Made by a program: the position numbers and the translations under genes
In this document: piece after piece, positions 48,547 to 58,883 of the stretch
Numbering within the stretch: the stretch's first letter is position 1
Layout: every line of letters starts with the position of its first letter
Assembly (NCBI RefSeq): GCF_001629735.1
Contig: NZ_CP015224.1
Span: 310,001 to 374,000, forward strand
Direction: 5' to 3'
DNA from: Lysinibacillus sphaericus
GTDB taxonomy: Bacteria; Bacillota; Bacilli; Bacillales_A; Planococcaceae
Length of the DNA stretch: 64,000 bases
The notes under the pieces: generated by a model
What the model was told of the DNA's origin: nothing
The model's database searches: none
What the model saw: only the letters and a program-made list of their open reading frames with translations

Positions 48547-50214
48547 TTGACAAAAAAGAAAAATGAATTGATTCGAATCATCCCTCTTGGGGGTGTGGGC
48601 GAAATTGGAAAAGCAATGTACGTAGTAGAAATTGATGAAGAGCTATTTGTAGTAGATAGCGGCTTAATGTTCCCAGAGGACGAGATGCTAGGCATAGATA
48701 TCGTAATCCCTGATATTACGTACTTAGAAGAAAACAAAGAGCGTGTGAAAGGTATATTCTTAACACACGGTCATGAAGATGCAATTGGCTCTATTGCCTA
48801 TGTATTGCAAAAAATAAAAGCACCAGTGTATGGTTCAAAATTAACAATTGCTCTAGCAAAGGAACATTTGAAAGAATTACCTGCACCACATCAGGTAAAG
48901 TTTTTTGAAGTAACAAATCGTAGTCGTATGAATTTTAACTCAACGTATGTAACATTCTTCCACACAACACATAGTATTCCCGATTCGTTAGGGGTGGTGT
49001 TCCATACATCTGAAGGCGCGATTGTTCATACAGGAGAGTTCAAATTCGATCAATCGGCGACAGGTAAATTTAAACCTGATTTAGCGAAAATGGCCCAGTT
49101 AGGGGAAGACGGCGTCTTTATTCTATTATCTGAGTCTTGTGAAGCTGAACGACCAGGTTATACGACATCGGAAATTGTCATTGAAGAACAATTATCAAAA
49201 ACATTCCACTCAGCACCGGGACGTATTTTAGTAGCTGTTTATGCATCGAATTTTATTAGAATTCAACAAGTATTTGCCCAAGCTCAAAAATCATTCCGTA
49301 AAGTAGTGATTGTCGGGAAACCATTAGAAAAGGCTGTAGATTTAGGTGTACAGCTTGGCTATTTAACAGTAGAAGAAGATACGATTATTCCAATTTCAGA
49401 AATGCAAAAATATCAAGACGATGAAATTATCATTATTACAACAGGTAATAAAGGGGAGCCTTTAGACGCTCTAGAAAAAATCGTACGTAAGCATCATCGT
49501 GATATTAAAATTAAGCAAGGTGATACAGTTTTAATTACATTTACACCTTCACCAGGTATGGAAGTGCAAATGGCTAATACGATGAACTCCATTTCTAAAG
49601 CTGGTGCTGAAATTCTAACTTCTAGCAAAAATGTGCACGTATCAGGTCATGGTAGTCAAGAAGATTTAAAGCTTATGTTAAATTTAATGCAGCCAAAATA
49701 TTTTATTCCTGTTCAAGGGGAATACCGTATGCTGATTGCTCACTCTAAATTAGCTCAACAGCTAGGCATGCAAAAATCACAAATCTTTATCGCTGATAAA
49801 GGGGATATTGTCGAATATAAAAATAATAAAATGCGCATGAGTGGACGTGTACAAGCTGGTAATGTCTTAATCGATGGGATCGGTGTTGGCGATGTGGGGA
49901 ATATTGTTCTTCGTGATCGTAAATTATTATCACAGGATGGTATTTTCATTGTGGTCGTTACATTAAATCGTGCCCAAAAGAAAATTGCATCTGGTCCAGA
50001 AATTTTATCACGCGGCTTTGTATATGTTCGTGAATCAGAAGAGTTAATGGTCGAGGCATCGGACATCGCAAGGACTGTCATTGAAAAATATGTCGGGAAA
50101 GATACATTTGAATGGACGAATATTAAGCAAGAAATTCGTGATACTTTAAATACGTACCTATTCCAGAAAACAAAGCGTCGTCCAATGATTATCCCAATCA
50201 TTATGGAATATTAA
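48547..50214 (+). CDS. rnjB: Ribonuclease J2
   Basis: A 555-residue beta-CASP metallo-beta-lactamase RNase, the length I recall for B. subtilis RNase J2 (YmfA). The start is RIIPLGGVGEIGKAMYVVEI. The metal motif reads LTHGHEDAIGS (~74), with Ala where active RNase J1 has a second His (HxHxDH). That change is expected for J2, which is a weak nuclease that complexes with J1. TTG 48547 is chosen for its TAGGAGG site; an upstream in-frame ATG (48502) has none. Confidence 0.94.
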   Translation: MTKKKNELIRIIPLGGVGEIGKAMYVVEIDEELFVVDSGLMFPEDEMLGIDIVIPDITYLEENKERVKGIFLTHGHEDAIGSIAYVLQKIKAPVYGSKLTIALAKEHLKELPAPHQVKFFEVTNRSRMNFNSTYVTFFHTTHSIPDSLGVVFHTSEGAIVHTGEFKFDQSATGKFKPDLAKMAQLGEDGVFILLSESCEAERPGYTTSEIVIEEQLSKTFHSAPGRILVAVYASNFIRIQQVFAQAQKSFRKVVIVGKPLEKAVDLGVQLGYLTVEEDTIIPISEMQKYQDDEIIIITTGNKGEPLDALEKIVRKHHRDIKIKQGDTVLITFTPSPGMEVQMANTMNSISKAGAEILTSSKNVHVSGHGSQEDLKLMLNLMQPKYFIPVQGEYRMLIAHSKLAQQLGMQKSQIFIADKGDIVEYKNNKMRMSGRVQAGNVLIDGIGVGDVGNIVLRDRKLLSQDGIFIVVVTLNRAQKKIASGPEILSRGFVYVRESEELMVEASDIARTVIEKYVGKDTFEWTNIKQEIRDTLNTYLFQKTKRRPMIIPIIMEY

Positions 50215-50256
50215 TACAAATGACTCATCGTCAAGGCTTTGAGGAAAAGTAAATGG

Positions 50257-50297
50257 AAAAGGATTTTCTCCCAATTGCGGTGGAAAATCCTTTTTTT
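50257..50297 (+). terminator. Terminator after rnjB
   Basis: A stem pairing AAAAGGATTTTC with GAAAATCCTTTT around a 14-base loop, ending in seven T. Confidence 0.85.
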
Positions 50298-50367
50298 GGA
50301 ATGTTAGAGTTCTACATGGTATGATTCGCTACATATATAAAATGGATTGCAGAAGAAGGTGATAGAG

Positions 50368-52659
50368 ATGGCAGTTAGTAAAAGAAAAAAGGTTACTAAA
50401 AGCAAAGCAACAACAGAAAAAAAAGAAATGTCTCCCCTTATGTATGAAATTCTAGGACTGCTCTTAATTGCGCTGGCAGTCATCATGATTTTTGAATACG
50501 GTATGATAGGACGTACGCTACAAACATTCGCAATGTTTCTTTTAGGTAATTTACATTTTGCGGTTCCATTTATGCTAATATTCGTGGCGTTATTAATGAT
50601 GATTGGTCGTAAAAAGGTCGGTATGAAAGACCGCTTAATTTTGGGTATGCTCCTTATTATTATGAGCTTAACCATTTTTAGTCACGGCATTTTATTTGAG
50701 CAATTATCAAAATCAGGTGGCTTATTATCTGATTCGGTTCTACGTGAATCATGGCGAATTTTAATCAATACCGAGGGAATTATTCATCGCAGTAATGCAC
50801 TTGGTGGTGGAATGATTGGTGCCCTATTATTTAGTGGTCTTCATGTACTGTTTGAAGCATCAGGGGCGAGGGTTGTTGCTTGGGTTATTTTCTTTATCGG
50901 ATTGATTTTGGTGACTGGGAAAGCATTGGTGCCATATTTGGCAGAGAAAATGCCAGATTTATTTGGTAAATGGAAAAAGAAACATCGAGATAAGAAAAAA
51001 AATGCACCTAAAAAGCCAAGCAATCGTCGTTCTAGAGCTGAAAGTGTGGACGAGGTTGCAGCGGTCAATCAAACTACTGATATGCCTGAGCAAGAAGAAG
51101 AAATACATCATGAGCCAATTATCTCTGCATTTACACAAAATGTGTCTCAGGAAAGAGCCATATTTGATCAGGCAGATTTAGTGGAACATGAACAGGATGA
51201 AGCAATAGATGAGGTCCATATGCAAGGGACAGATACTGTAGAAAATGCAGACTATCAGCTTCCATCTTATAATCTATTACAATTACCACCCCAACATGAC
51301 CAAAGTGGAGAATATTCCGTTATCCAGGCGAATGCCAAAAAGCTCGAACAAACATTGCAAAGCTTTGGCGTAAAGGCAAAGGTGACACAAGTTCATTTGG
51401 GGCCGGCTGTTACAAAATATGAAATTTTGCCTGATATTGGTGTCAAGGTAAGTAAAATTGTTAATTTGCAAGATGATCTAGCTTTAGCACTGGCTGCTAA
51501 GGATATCCGTATGGAGGCACCAATCCCTGGGAAATCGGCGATTGGTATTGAAGTGCCAAATAGTGAGGTTGCCATTGTCACTTTACGAGAAGTATTAGAA
51601 TCGAAGGATGGCGCTAAGCCTGAAGCATTGTTGCAAGTAGCGTTTGGACGAGATATTACGGGACAAGCTGTTCTTGCAGAGCTCAATAAAATGCCGCATT
51701 TACTGGTAGCGGGTTCAACAGGTAGTGGGAAAAGTGTCTGTATAAATGGCATCGTAGTGTCCATACTAATGCGTACAAAACCTCATGAGGTAAAGCTGAT
51801 GATGATTGACCCGAAAATGGTGGAATTAAACGTTTATAATGGTATTCCCCATTTATTGGCGCCTGTTGTGACAGATGCACGAAAAGCTTCTCAAGCCTTG
51901 AAAAAAGTGGTTTCTGAAATGGAACGTCGATATGACCTGTTTTCACATACAGGAACACGAAATATTGAGGGCTATAATAATCATGTTCAAAAGGTCAATG
52001 AACAAACAGATGAAAAGCATCCAAAGCTACCTTACATTGTAGTCATTGTAGATGAGTTAGCAGATTTAATGATGGTCGCATCTAGTGATGTGGAGGATTC
52101 AATTACCCGTTTAGCCCAAATGGCACGTGCAGCTGGAATCCATTTGATTATTGCAACGCAAAGACCTAGTGTAGATGTTCTAACAGGTGTCATTAAAGCT
52201 AATATTCCATCCAGAATTGCATTTGCGGTTTCTTCAGCCATTGATTCGAGAACGATTTTAGATATGGGCGGAGCAGAACGATTACTTGGTCGCGGAGATA
52301 TGTTATTTTTACCAGCCGGTGCATCGAAACCAAAAAGGGTACAAGGGGCCTTTTTATCGGATCAAGAGGTGGAGGGTGTTGTGAATTTTGTTATAGAACA
52401 GCAAAAGGCGCAGTATCAAGAGGAGATGATTCCTACTGAAGAAGAAACAATTTTAGAGGAAACCGATGAATTATATGACGAAGCAGTGCAATTAGTTGTC
52501 AGTATGCAAACAGCATCTGTGTCAATGCTTCAGCGTCGCTTTCGTATAGGTTATTCAAGGGCTGCACGTATTGTTGATCAGATGGAACAACGCGGTATTG
52601 TAGGGCCTCCTGAGGGCAGTAAACCTCGTCAAGTACTTATTCATCAATACGACAATTAA
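50368..52659 (+). CDS. spoIIIE: DNA translocase FtsK/SpoIIIE
   Basis: A 763-residue septal DNA pump that moves the chromosome into the forespore or clears it from closing septa. A basic N-terminus precedes four or five transmembrane helices (~25-195) and a charged linker (~200-310). The motor follows, with Walker A in [13 protein letters not shown] (~451) and the Walker B Asp pair in [15 protein letters not shown] gamma winged-helix domain reading orientation sites ends it ([20 protein letters not shown]). ATG 50368 has GAAGGTG 6 bases upstream. Paralogues elsewhere (SftA) cannot be excluded, but location beside rnjB and ymfC fits spoIIIE. Confidence 0.92.
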   Translation: MAVSKRKKVTKSKATTEKKEMSPLMYEILGLLLIALAVIMIFEYGMIGRTLQTFAMFLLGNLHFAVPFMLIFVALLMMIGRKKVGMKDRLILGMLLIIMSLTIFSHGILFEQLSKSGGLLSDSVLRESWRILINTEGIIHRSNALGGGMIGALLFSGLHVLFEASGARVVAWVIFFIGLILVTGKALVPYLAEKMPDLFGKWKKKHRDKKKNAPKKPSNRRSRAESVDEVAAVNQTTDMPEQEEEIHHEPIISAFTQNVSQERAIFDQADLVEHEQDEAIDEVHMQGTDTVENADYQLPSYNLLQLPPQHDQSGEYSVIQANAKKLEQTLQSFGVKAKVTQVHLGPAVTKYEILPDIGVKVSKIVNLQDDLALALAAKDIRMEAPIPGKSAIGIEVPNSEVAIVTLREVLESKDGAKPEALLQVAFGRDITGQAVLAELNKMPHLLVAGSTGSGKSVCINGIVVSILMRTKPHEVKLMMIDPKMVELNVYNGIPHLLAPVVTDARKASQALKKVVSEMERRYDLFSHTGTRNIEGYNNHVQKVNEQTDEKHPKLPYIVVIVDELADLMMVASSDVEDSITRLAQMARAAGIHLIIATQRPSVDVLTGVIKANIPSRIAFAVSSAIDSRTILDMGGAERLLGRGDMLFLPAGASKPKRVQGAFLSDQEVEGVVNFVIEQQKAQYQEEMIPTEEETILEETDELYDEAVQLVVSMQTASVSMLQRRFRIGYSRAARIVDQMEQRGIVGPPEGSKPRQVLIHQYDN

Positions 52660-52773
52660 ACAGTAAATGGATGGTCCTTCCTGTATTTTTGTCCATTATT
52701 TGCAACGATTTTGAAGAAAGAATGAATTCTATAACAGATTTTATTTAAAACTGTTTATTTCATTCTGCAAAAA

Positions 52774-52782
52774 TGTTATATT
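52774..52782 (+). promoter_or_regulatory. Candidate extended -10 promoter for the GntR gene
   Basis: TGT followed by TATATT (52777-52782), with only a poor -35 (TTTATT). It is 28 bases upstream of a palindrome at 52810-52823 that could be an operator. Confidence 0.4.
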
Positions 52783-52809
52783 TATGAACGATTAGTAGGA
52801 ATGTTGTAC

Positions 52810-52823
52810 ATCAGATGTCTGAT
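52810..52823. promoter_or_regulatory. Palindrome, possible GntR-regulator operator
   Basis: ATCAGA-TG-TCTGAT is an inverted repeat with 6-base arms between the candidate promoter and the GntR start. A further TCTGAT-like half-site follows at once (CTCTGAT). The size suits a dimeric GntR/HutC repressor acting on its own gene. Confidence 0.5.
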
Positions 52824-52845
52824 CTCTGATTTGGTGGTGATATAT

Positions 52846-53574
52846 GTGACTATTAAAGCAGATCATCGTCATCTCTATCTTCAAGTTATCGATCGTTTAA
52901 AATCTGACATTGAGGCTGGCATTTTTAAAGAAAATGAAAAGCTGCCTTCAGAATTTGAATTATCGAAATCACTCGGAGTCAGTCGAGCAACACTTAGAGA
53001 AGCACTTCGACTGTTGGAAGAGGAAAATGTGATTGTGCGCCGACATGGGGTTGGGACTTTTGTTAACCCTAAGCCGTTGTTTACATCAGGCATCGAGCAT
53101 TTATCGAGCATTTCTTCTATGATCGAGGCAGCGGGTATGGAGCCTGGTTCGCGTTTTTTAAAAGCGGCTGAGCACATTCCTTCTGAGGAAGATTTAAAAC
53201 GCTTCCAATGTGATGGCGACGATAAAATACTCACAATTGAACGTGTCAGAACAGCGGATGGTGAGCCAGTAGTTTACTGTATAGACAAGCTACCCGCAAG
53301 CTTCCTGCCTACTGACTTTGTCGAAAAAAAAGAAGTTTCACTGTTCTCTGCTCTTGAGCAATCTGGAAAAATTCATGTTGCCTATGCGGTTACGTATATT
53401 GATCCAGTTGGGTATCATGAACAAGCTTCACCGATTTTGAATTGTGGACGTGAAACAGCTCTTTTAGTGTTAAAGCAGTTGCATTACGATGACCATGATC
53501 AAGTAGTGCTCTATTCAAAAAATTATTTCCGAGCTGATAAATTCAGCTTCCATGTAGTTCGTAAACGGGTGTAG
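52846..53574 (+). CDS. ymfC: GntR/HutC-family transcriptional regulator (YmfC)
   Basis: 242 residues. The N-terminal winged helix shows [20 protein letters not shown] and [20 protein letters not shown]. The C-terminal UTRA-type ligand domain (~90-240) ends [23 protein letters not shown] 52846 is chosen because GGTGGTGA lies 5 bases upstream and gives a family-size protein. It directly precedes the BMP lipoprotein and ABC transporter genes, so nucleoside-responsive control of that cluster is a reasonable inference, not shown. Confidence 0.88.
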   Translation: MTIKADHRHLYLQVIDRLKSDIEAGIFKENEKLPSEFELSKSLGVSRATLREALRLLEEENVIVRRHGVGTFVNPKPLFTSGIEHLSSISSMIEAAGMEPGSRFLKAAEHIPSEEDLKRFQCDGDDKILTIERVRTADGEPVVYCIDKLPASFLPTDFVEKKEVSLFSALEQSGKIHVAYAVTYIDPVGYHEQASPILNCGRETALLVLKQLHYDDHDQVVLYSKNYFRADKFSFHVVRKRV

Positions 53575-53628
53575 AACATTTCTAAATTTTTTTCCTGCTA
53601 ATTACAATACCTTTGGGGGGTTAATTAA

Positions 53629-54711
53629 ATGAAAAAACGTAAATTTGGTTTAGTATTAACATCAGTATTAGCGGCAAGCGCAATTTTAGGTGCTTGTGGT
53701 ACAAAAGACGAAAAACCTGCAAAAGAAAATGATAATGCTTCAGGTGGAGAAACATCAGAAGAATCATTTTCAGTAGCAATGGTTACTGACGTAGGTGGCG
53801 TTGATGACAAATCATTCAACCAATCTGCATGGGAAGGTGTTCAAGCTTACGGAAAAGAACACGGTCTTAAAAAAGGTGATGGTGGCTTTGACTACCTACA
53901 ATCAGCTTCAGATGCTGACTATGAAACAAACTTAAACAACTTAGTACGTCGTGACTTTAACTTAGTTTATGGTATCGGTTTCATGATGGCTGATGCAATC
54001 GATGCAGTAGCAGCTGAAAATCCAGACAATCACTTTGCATTGATTGATGCTGAAGTTAAAGCAGACAACGTAGTAAACGTACTGTTCAAAGAGCAAGAAG
54101 GTGCATTCTTAGCTGGTGTTGCTGCAGCAAAAATGTCTAAATCAGGTAAAATCGGCTTCGTAGGTGGCGTAGATATTCCAGTTATTAACCGCTTCCACGC
54201 TGGTTTTGTTGAAGGCGCTAAAGCAGTAAATCCAGATATCGATATCCAAGTAAAATATACGGGTGCATTTGATAAAGCAGATCTAGGAAAAATCACTGCT
54301 AACAGCATGTACTCTTCAGGTGTAGATGTAATCTTCCACGCTGCTGGGGCAACTGGTAATGGTGTATTCTCAGAAGCAAAAGAACGTAAAGCAAAAGATC
54401 CAAATGCGGATGTATGGGTAATCGGTGTAGATGCTGACCAATACGAAGAAGGTAAAGTAGACGATAAAACAAATGTAACTTTAACTTCAATGTTAAAAGG
54501 CGTTAACACAGCAGTAGTAGATATTTCAAACAGAGCGAAAAACGGTGACTTCCCTGGTGGAGAAACACTTGTTTATGGTTTAGCTGAAGATGGGGTTAAA
54601 CTTGCAGATTCTCGCGGTGCAATTCCAGAAGATGTACAAAAAGTAATCGATGAATATAAAGAAAAAATTGCTAAGGGTGAAATCAAAGTTCCAGAAAAAG
54701 TGGAAAAATAA
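53629..54711 (+). CDS. nupN: BMP-family nucleoside-binding lipoprotein
   Basis: A 360-residue substrate-binding lipoprotein. A lipobox gives Cys23 (ASAILGACG), then a low-complexity linker. The Bmp/PnrA/Med domain follows ([20 protein letters not shown], then [15 protein letters not shown] and [19 protein letters not shown]). Such proteins bind purine nucleosides. With the ATPase and permeases downstream it forms a NupNOPQ-like guanosine importer; the symbol is by analogy. A GGGGGG ribosome site precedes the ATG. A strong terminator follows, so it should be made in excess over the membrane parts. Confidence 0.9.
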   Translation: MKKRKFGLVLTSVLAASAILGACGTKDEKPAKENDNASGGETSEESFSVAMVTDVGGVDDKSFNQSAWEGVQAYGKEHGLKKGDGGFDYLQSASDADYETNLNNLVRRDFNLVYGIGFMMADAIDAVAAENPDNHFALIDAEVKADNVVNVLFKEQEGAFLAGVAAAKMSKSGKIGFVGGVDIPVINRFHAGFVEGAKAVNPDIDIQVKYTGAFDKADLGKITANSMYSSGVDVIFHAAGATGNGVFSEAKERKAKDPNADVWVIGVDADQYEEGKVDDKTNVTLTSMLKGVNTAVVDISNRAKNGDFPGGETLVYGLAEDGVKLADSRGAIPEDVQKVIDEYKEKIAKGEIKVPEKVEK

Positions 54712-54722
54712 TTCATCTTTTG

Positions 54723-54766
54723 ATCATCATAAGGGACTTTTAAGAAGGACCTTATGATGATTTTTC
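54723..54766 (+). terminator. Terminator between the lipoprotein and ABC ATPase genes
   Basis: A perfect 12-base-pair stem (ATCATCATAAGG / CCTTATGATGAT), a 15-base loop and TTTTT. Partial termination here would explain higher dosage of the binding protein. Confidence 0.85.
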
Positions 54767-55154
54767 AATCTATCGTTATATTTAGATTATTCGCAATTCT
54801 CTATTTAACTAGATTTATATGAACCTTTTAGAGGTAGTATTAATGATTTTCATAATGATGGTAACAAGTTAATAGAAGAAAGGTTTCTAACGATGACCTT
54901 TCCTGTATTAATTTAGCAAAACACCTACCTCTATAGGTGGGATTAATCAGTAAATAAAAGATAGCCTTTGGTAACGAAAGCGGTCTAAAGAATTAGTGAA
55001 CTGTAGCAAAAAAAAGCTCTAACGGTCATCTAGTTTATATACATTTCGAATACTGGATGTATTGCTAATCTGTGCCATCAGTCATAGTAGAGGCAGATAC
55101 TAAACGCTAAGGCGGAATTACTTTATAAAAGTGCCTATTAAGGGAGTGACAATA
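54767..55154. other. Intergenic region before the nucleoside ABC ATPase gene
   Basis: About 390 bases without a gene. Two short stems are visible: GAAAGGT / ACCTTTC (54879-54903) and CACCTA / TAGGTG (54920-54938). I looked for a purine riboswitch core because of the neighbouring nucleoside transporter and did not find one. No convincing promoter was seen. Either read-through from the lipoprotein gene or an unrecognised promoter drives the downstream genes. Confidence 0.45.
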
Positions 55155-56702
55155 TTGGAACATGTGATTGAAATGCTAGGAATCCGGAAAGAATTCGGTA
55201 ATTTCGTGGCGAATAATAATATCACCCTCCAACTGAAACAAGGCGAAATCCATGCATTGCTTGGAGAGAATGGTGCAGGTAAATCGACTTTGATGAACGT
55301 CCTTTTTGGTTTGTATCAACCAGAGGGTGGCGAAATTCGCGTTCGTGGGAAAGCTGTGAAAATTACAAACCCAAATGTTGCCAATGATTTAGGGATTGGT
55401 ATGGTGCATCAGCACTTTATGTTGGTAGAGAATTTTACAGTAACAGAAAATATTATTTTAGGCTCCGAGCCAACTAAAATGGGTATTGTCAATATAAAAG
55501 ATGCAGCAAAAAAAGTACAAGCCCTTTCTGAGAAGTATGGCTTGGATGTTGATCCTAATGCTAAAATTGAAGACATCACTGTTGGTATGCAACAACGTGT
55601 TGAAATATTAAAAACATTATATCGTGGTGCTGAAATTTTAATCTTTGATGAACCAACAGCCTCTTTAACACCACAAGAGATTATGGAATTAATTCAAATT
55701 ATGCGTCGTCTCATTGCGGAGGGAAAATCTATTATTTTGATTACCCACAAGCTAAAAGAAATTATGGAAGTGTCCGATCGTGTAACGATTATCCGTAAAG
55801 GTGAAGGAATTGGCACTGTTGTAACCGCTGACACAAATCCTGATCAGCTAGCTGAAATGATGGTTGGCCGACAAGTTGAATTTAAAACAGAAAAAACGGA
55901 TGCGAATCCAACTGATGAAGTACTTGCGATCCATGACTTAGTTGTAACGGATTACCGTGATATTGATAAGGTAAAAGGTCTGAACTTAAAGGTTCGTAAA
56001 GGTGAAATTGTCGGTATAGCAGGTATTGATGGAAATGGTCAATCAGAATTAATCGAGGCGATTACAGGTCTTCGTAAAATTAAAAGTGGTACTGTCGAAC
56101 TAAACGGTAAAAATATTACAAATTTGAAGCCGCGTAGCATTACAGAAGAAGGCGTTGGACATATTCCGCAAGACCGTCATAAGCATGGTCTAGTGTTAGA
56201 TTTCCCAATTGGTCATAATATTGCGCTACAAACGTATTACCAATCTCCTATAGCAAAAGGCTTTGTCATGGACTATAAAAAAGTGTCAGAGAAAGCTAAT
56301 CAAATTATTAAAGAATACGACGTGCGTACAGGGAATGGCGAAATGACACCTGCCCGTGCATTATCTGGTGGTAACCAACAAAAGGCTATTATTGGTCGTG
56401 AAATTGACCGTAATCCTGATTTATTAATTGCCGCTCTACCAACACGAGGTCTGGACGTAGGGGCAATTGAATTTATTCACTCGCGTCTAATTGAGCAACG
56501 CGATAAAGGAAAAGCCGTTCTGTTAATTTCCTTTGAATTAGATGAGGTTATGAATGTATCGGATCGCATTGCCGTTATTTATGATGGTCAAATTGTGGAT
56601 GAATTAAATCCTAAAGAAACAACAGAACAAGAGCTTGGCTTATTAATGGCCGGCCAAAGTAAAAAAAATAATAAGCATGATGCGAAGGAGGGGAACGACT
56701 AA
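55155..56702 (+). CDS. nupO: Nucleoside ABC transporter ATPase (NupO-like)
   Basis: A 515-residue double-domain ATPase of the sugar/nucleoside (Rbs/Bmp) class. The first domain has LLGENGAGKSTLMN (~38) and LIFDEPTASLTPQE. The second has a degenerate P-loop GIAGIDGNGQSELIE, signature LSGGNQQKAIIGRE and AALPTRGLDVGAIE, all usual for this class. TTG 55155 is chosen for AAGGGAGTG 8 bases upstream; GTG 55131 is in frame but has no site. Its TAA overlaps the permease ATG by one base. Confidence 0.92.
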   Translation: MEHVIEMLGIRKEFGNFVANNNITLQLKQGEIHALLGENGAGKSTLMNVLFGLYQPEGGEIRVRGKAVKITNPNVANDLGIGMVHQHFMLVENFTVTENIILGSEPTKMGIVNIKDAAKKVQALSEKYGLDVDPNAKIEDITVGMQQRVEILKTLYRGAEILIFDEPTASLTPQEIMELIQIMRRLIAEGKSIILITHKLKEIMEVSDRVTIIRKGEGIGTVVTADTNPDQLAEMMVGRQVEFKTEKTDANPTDEVLAIHDLVVTDYRDIDKVKGLNLKVRKGEIVGIAGIDGNGQSELIEAITGLRKIKSGTVELNGKNITNLKPRSITEEGVGHIPQDRHKHGLVLDFPIGHNIALQTYYQSPIAKGFVMDYKKVSEKANQIIKEYDVRTGNGEMTPARALSGGNQQKAIIGREIDRNPDLLIAALPTRGLDVGAIEFIHSRLIEQRDKGKAVLLISFELDEVMNVSDRIAVIYDGQIVDELNPKETTEQELGLLMAGQSKKNNKHDAKEGND

Positions 56703-57748
56703 TGTCAAATCGTGTCATTAATATACTCGTTCCTATCATCTCTATCATTATCGGTTTAATTGTAGGGGCTATCGTCATGGTAGTCAGTGGCTATGACCCA
56801 GTACAAGGTTATATCGCTCTTTGGACAGGTATATTTGGAGATTCATACTCAATAGGGAACACAATTCGTCAAATTACACCATATATATTGGCAGGTCTTG
56901 CAGTAGCGTTTGCCTTCCGTACAGGGCTGTTTAATATTGGTGTTGAAGGTCAGCTTATTTTAGGTTGGCTAGCTGCAGCTTGGGTTGGTTATGCATTTGA
57001 GCTACCTAAAGTCATTCATTTACCATTGGCATTACTTGCAGCAGCAGCAGCAGGTGCATTTTGGGCCTTTATTGCAGGTTTCTTAAAAGCGAAATTTAAA
57101 GTGCATGAAGTAATTGCGACAATTATGCTTAACTATACTGCGTTATATATTGCCAACGCGGTCATTAAAAAATTGTCAGATGGTAGCTTTAAAACAGAAC
57201 GTATTCATGAATCAGCTTCATTACGTTCTCCGTTTTTAAGAGAGCTTACAGACAACTCAAGTCTTCACTATGGGATCATTGTTGCACTATTAATGGTTGT
57301 AGTTATGTGGTTCATTTTAGAAAAAACAACTCGTGGATATGAGCTGAAAGCTGTAGGGTTCAACAAAAACGCTGCAGATTATGCGGGTATGAGTGTTAAC
57401 AAAAACATTATTTTAGCGATGACTATTTCAGGTATGTTTGCGGGTCTTGGGGGAGCGATGGAAGCTCTAGGTACGTTCCAAAACGCATCCATTAAACCTG
57501 GCTTCACAGGAATTGGGTTCGATGGTATCGCCGTAGCCTTACTTGGTGCAAATACACCACTTGGCGTAGTATTCGGGGCATCACTTTTTGGTTCATTAAA
57601 ATATGGTGCATTAAATATGCCAAATGCTGCCGGTATTCCAGAAGAAATTGTATCGATTATCATCGCGTTAATTATCTTCTTCGTAGCATCAGGCTATATT
57701 ATTCGAGTAGGCTTACAGAAGCTGAGCAAGAAAAAGGAGGGACAATAA
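56702..57748 (+). CDS. nupP: Nucleoside ABC transporter permease 1 (NupP-like)
   Basis: A 348-residue integral membrane permease of the BPD_transp_2 family with eight to ten helices. Typical segments are AFRTGLFNIGVEGQLILGWL and the coupling region KAVGFNKNAADYAGMSVNKN. One base overlaps the ATPase gene and one base separates it from the second permease. The three membrane-complex genes form a tight unit. Confidence 0.92.
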   Translation: MSNRVINILVPIISIIIGLIVGAIVMVVSGYDPVQGYIALWTGIFGDSYSIGNTIRQITPYILAGLAVAFAFRTGLFNIGVEGQLILGWLAAAWVGYAFELPKVIHLPLALLAAAAAGAFWAFIAGFLKAKFKVHEVIATIMLNYTALYIANAVIKKLSDGSFKTERIHESASLRSPFLRELTDNSSLHYGIIVALLMVVVMWFILEKTTRGYELKAVGFNKNAADYAGMSVNKNIILAMTISGMFAGLGGAMEALGTFQNASIKPGFTGIGFDGIAVALLGANTPLGVVFGASLFGSLKYGALNMPNAAGIPEEIVSIIIALIIFFVASGYIIRVGLQKLSKKKEGQ

Positions 57749-57749
57749 C

Positions 57750-58709
57750 ATGAGCTTTTTAGAAATGTTATATTTCATCATCCCTTCAGCGATTCTTTAT
57801 GCAACACCTTTGATTTTTACAGCCATCGGTGGGGTATTCTCTGAACGCTCTGGTGTTGTCAACATCGGGCTAGAGGGCTTAATGATTGTTGGTGCTTTTG
57901 TTGGTATATTTATTAATTTAGAATTTGCTTCATCATTAGGTGCGGCAACTGTTTGGGTAGCAATGCTAGCGGCTATTGTAATTGGTGCGATTTTCTCACT
58001 TTTCCATGCCGTTGCTTCTATTTCCTTCCGAGCTGATCAAACGGTATCAGGGGTAGCTATTAACTTACTAGGTTTAGCTGCTACTGTATTCTTAGTAAAA
58101 ATGATTTATGATAAAGGTCAAACAGATATGATTGACCAACCGATTCGCCGTTTTGGAATTCCTTATTTAGAGGACATCCCATTCTTTGGTCGTTTATTGT
58201 TCCATGATGTTTACAGTACGTCTATTCTGGCGTTTGTGGTAGCATTTGGTGCTTGGTTTATTATTTATAAAACTCCATTTGGCTTACGCCTTCGCGCTGT
58301 AGGTGAGCACCCAATGGCAGCAGATACAATGGGGATTAACGTCAATAAAATGCGTTATATTGCTGTTATGATTTCTGGGGCTCTAGGTGGACTTGGTGGT
58401 GCTGTCTATGCACAAACAATTACACATGACTTCTCACATGCAACAATTGCTGGTCAAGGCTTCATGGCGATCGCTGCCATGATTTTCGGGAAATGGCATC
58501 CAATTGGTGCGCTAGGTGCAGCCCTATTCTTCGGTTTGGCACAAACATTAAGTATTGCGGGGAACCAAATTCCTTTCATCGAAAATGTTCCAGCCGTTTA
58601 TTTACAAATCTTACCGTATGTTTTAACAATCCTTGCTTTAGCAGGCTTTATCGGTAAAGCGAATGCTCCTAAGGCAAGTGGACAACCATATATTAAAGGT
58701 AAGCGTTAA
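57750..58709 (+). CDS. nupQ: Nucleoside ABC transporter permease 2 (NupQ-like)
   Basis: A 319-residue second permease of the same family. Its segments are GVFSERSGVVNIGLEGLMIV near residue 28 and LRAVGEHPMAADTMGINVNK near 185. It would pair with the preceding permease as a heterodimer served by one double ATPase. The ribosome site AAGGAGGG lies at the end of the upstream gene. A terminator follows. Confidence 0.92.
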   Translation: MSFLEMLYFIIPSAILYATPLIFTAIGGVFSERSGVVNIGLEGLMIVGAFVGIFINLEFASSLGAATVWVAMLAAIVIGAIFSLFHAVASISFRADQTVSGVAINLLGLAATVFLVKMIYDKGQTDMIDQPIRRFGIPYLEDIPFFGRLLFHDVYSTSILAFVVAFGAWFIIYKTPFGLRLRAVGEHPMAADTMGINVNKMRYIAVMISGALGGLGGAVYAQTITHDFSHATIAGQGFMAIAAMIFGKWHPIGALGAALFFGLAQTLSIAGNQIPFIENVPAVYLQILPYVLTILALAGFIGKANAPKASGQPYIKGKR

Positions 58710-58723
58710 AATAAGTCATGATC

Positions 58724-58757
58724 AAAGACTGAGTGAAATATGCTCAGTCTTTTTTTC
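58724..58757 (+). terminator. Terminator after the nucleoside transporter genes
   Basis: A perfect 10-base-pair stem (AAAGACTGAG / CTCAGTCTTT), a nine-base loop and a T run. Confidence 0.9.
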
Positions 58758-58809
58758 CATGTTGAATGATATAATTTATAATTTTTCCCATACATACTTT
58801 GGATTCTTT

Positions 58810-58839
58810 TTGCAATTATAGACAGTAGACATGTATAGT
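58810..58839 (+). promoter_or_regulatory. Candidate promoter for ymfF
   Basis: TTGCAA (58810-58815), an 18-base spacer and TATAGT (58834-58839), 44 bases before the ymfF ATG. It follows a terminator, so a promoter is expected here. Confidence 0.5.
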
Positions 58840-58883
58840 ATGTGTAGTACATCGTTATATTAAGAAGGATAGGAGGGTTTCAT

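Noticed and set aside
54030..54509. 159-residue reverse frame inside the BMP lipoprotein gene
   Set aside because: Antisense of a well-recognised coding region; no ribosome site or family match.
54767..55154. Purine riboswitch before the nucleoside transporter ATPase
   Set aside because: I could not find the conserved junction and loop sequences of the purine aptamer.
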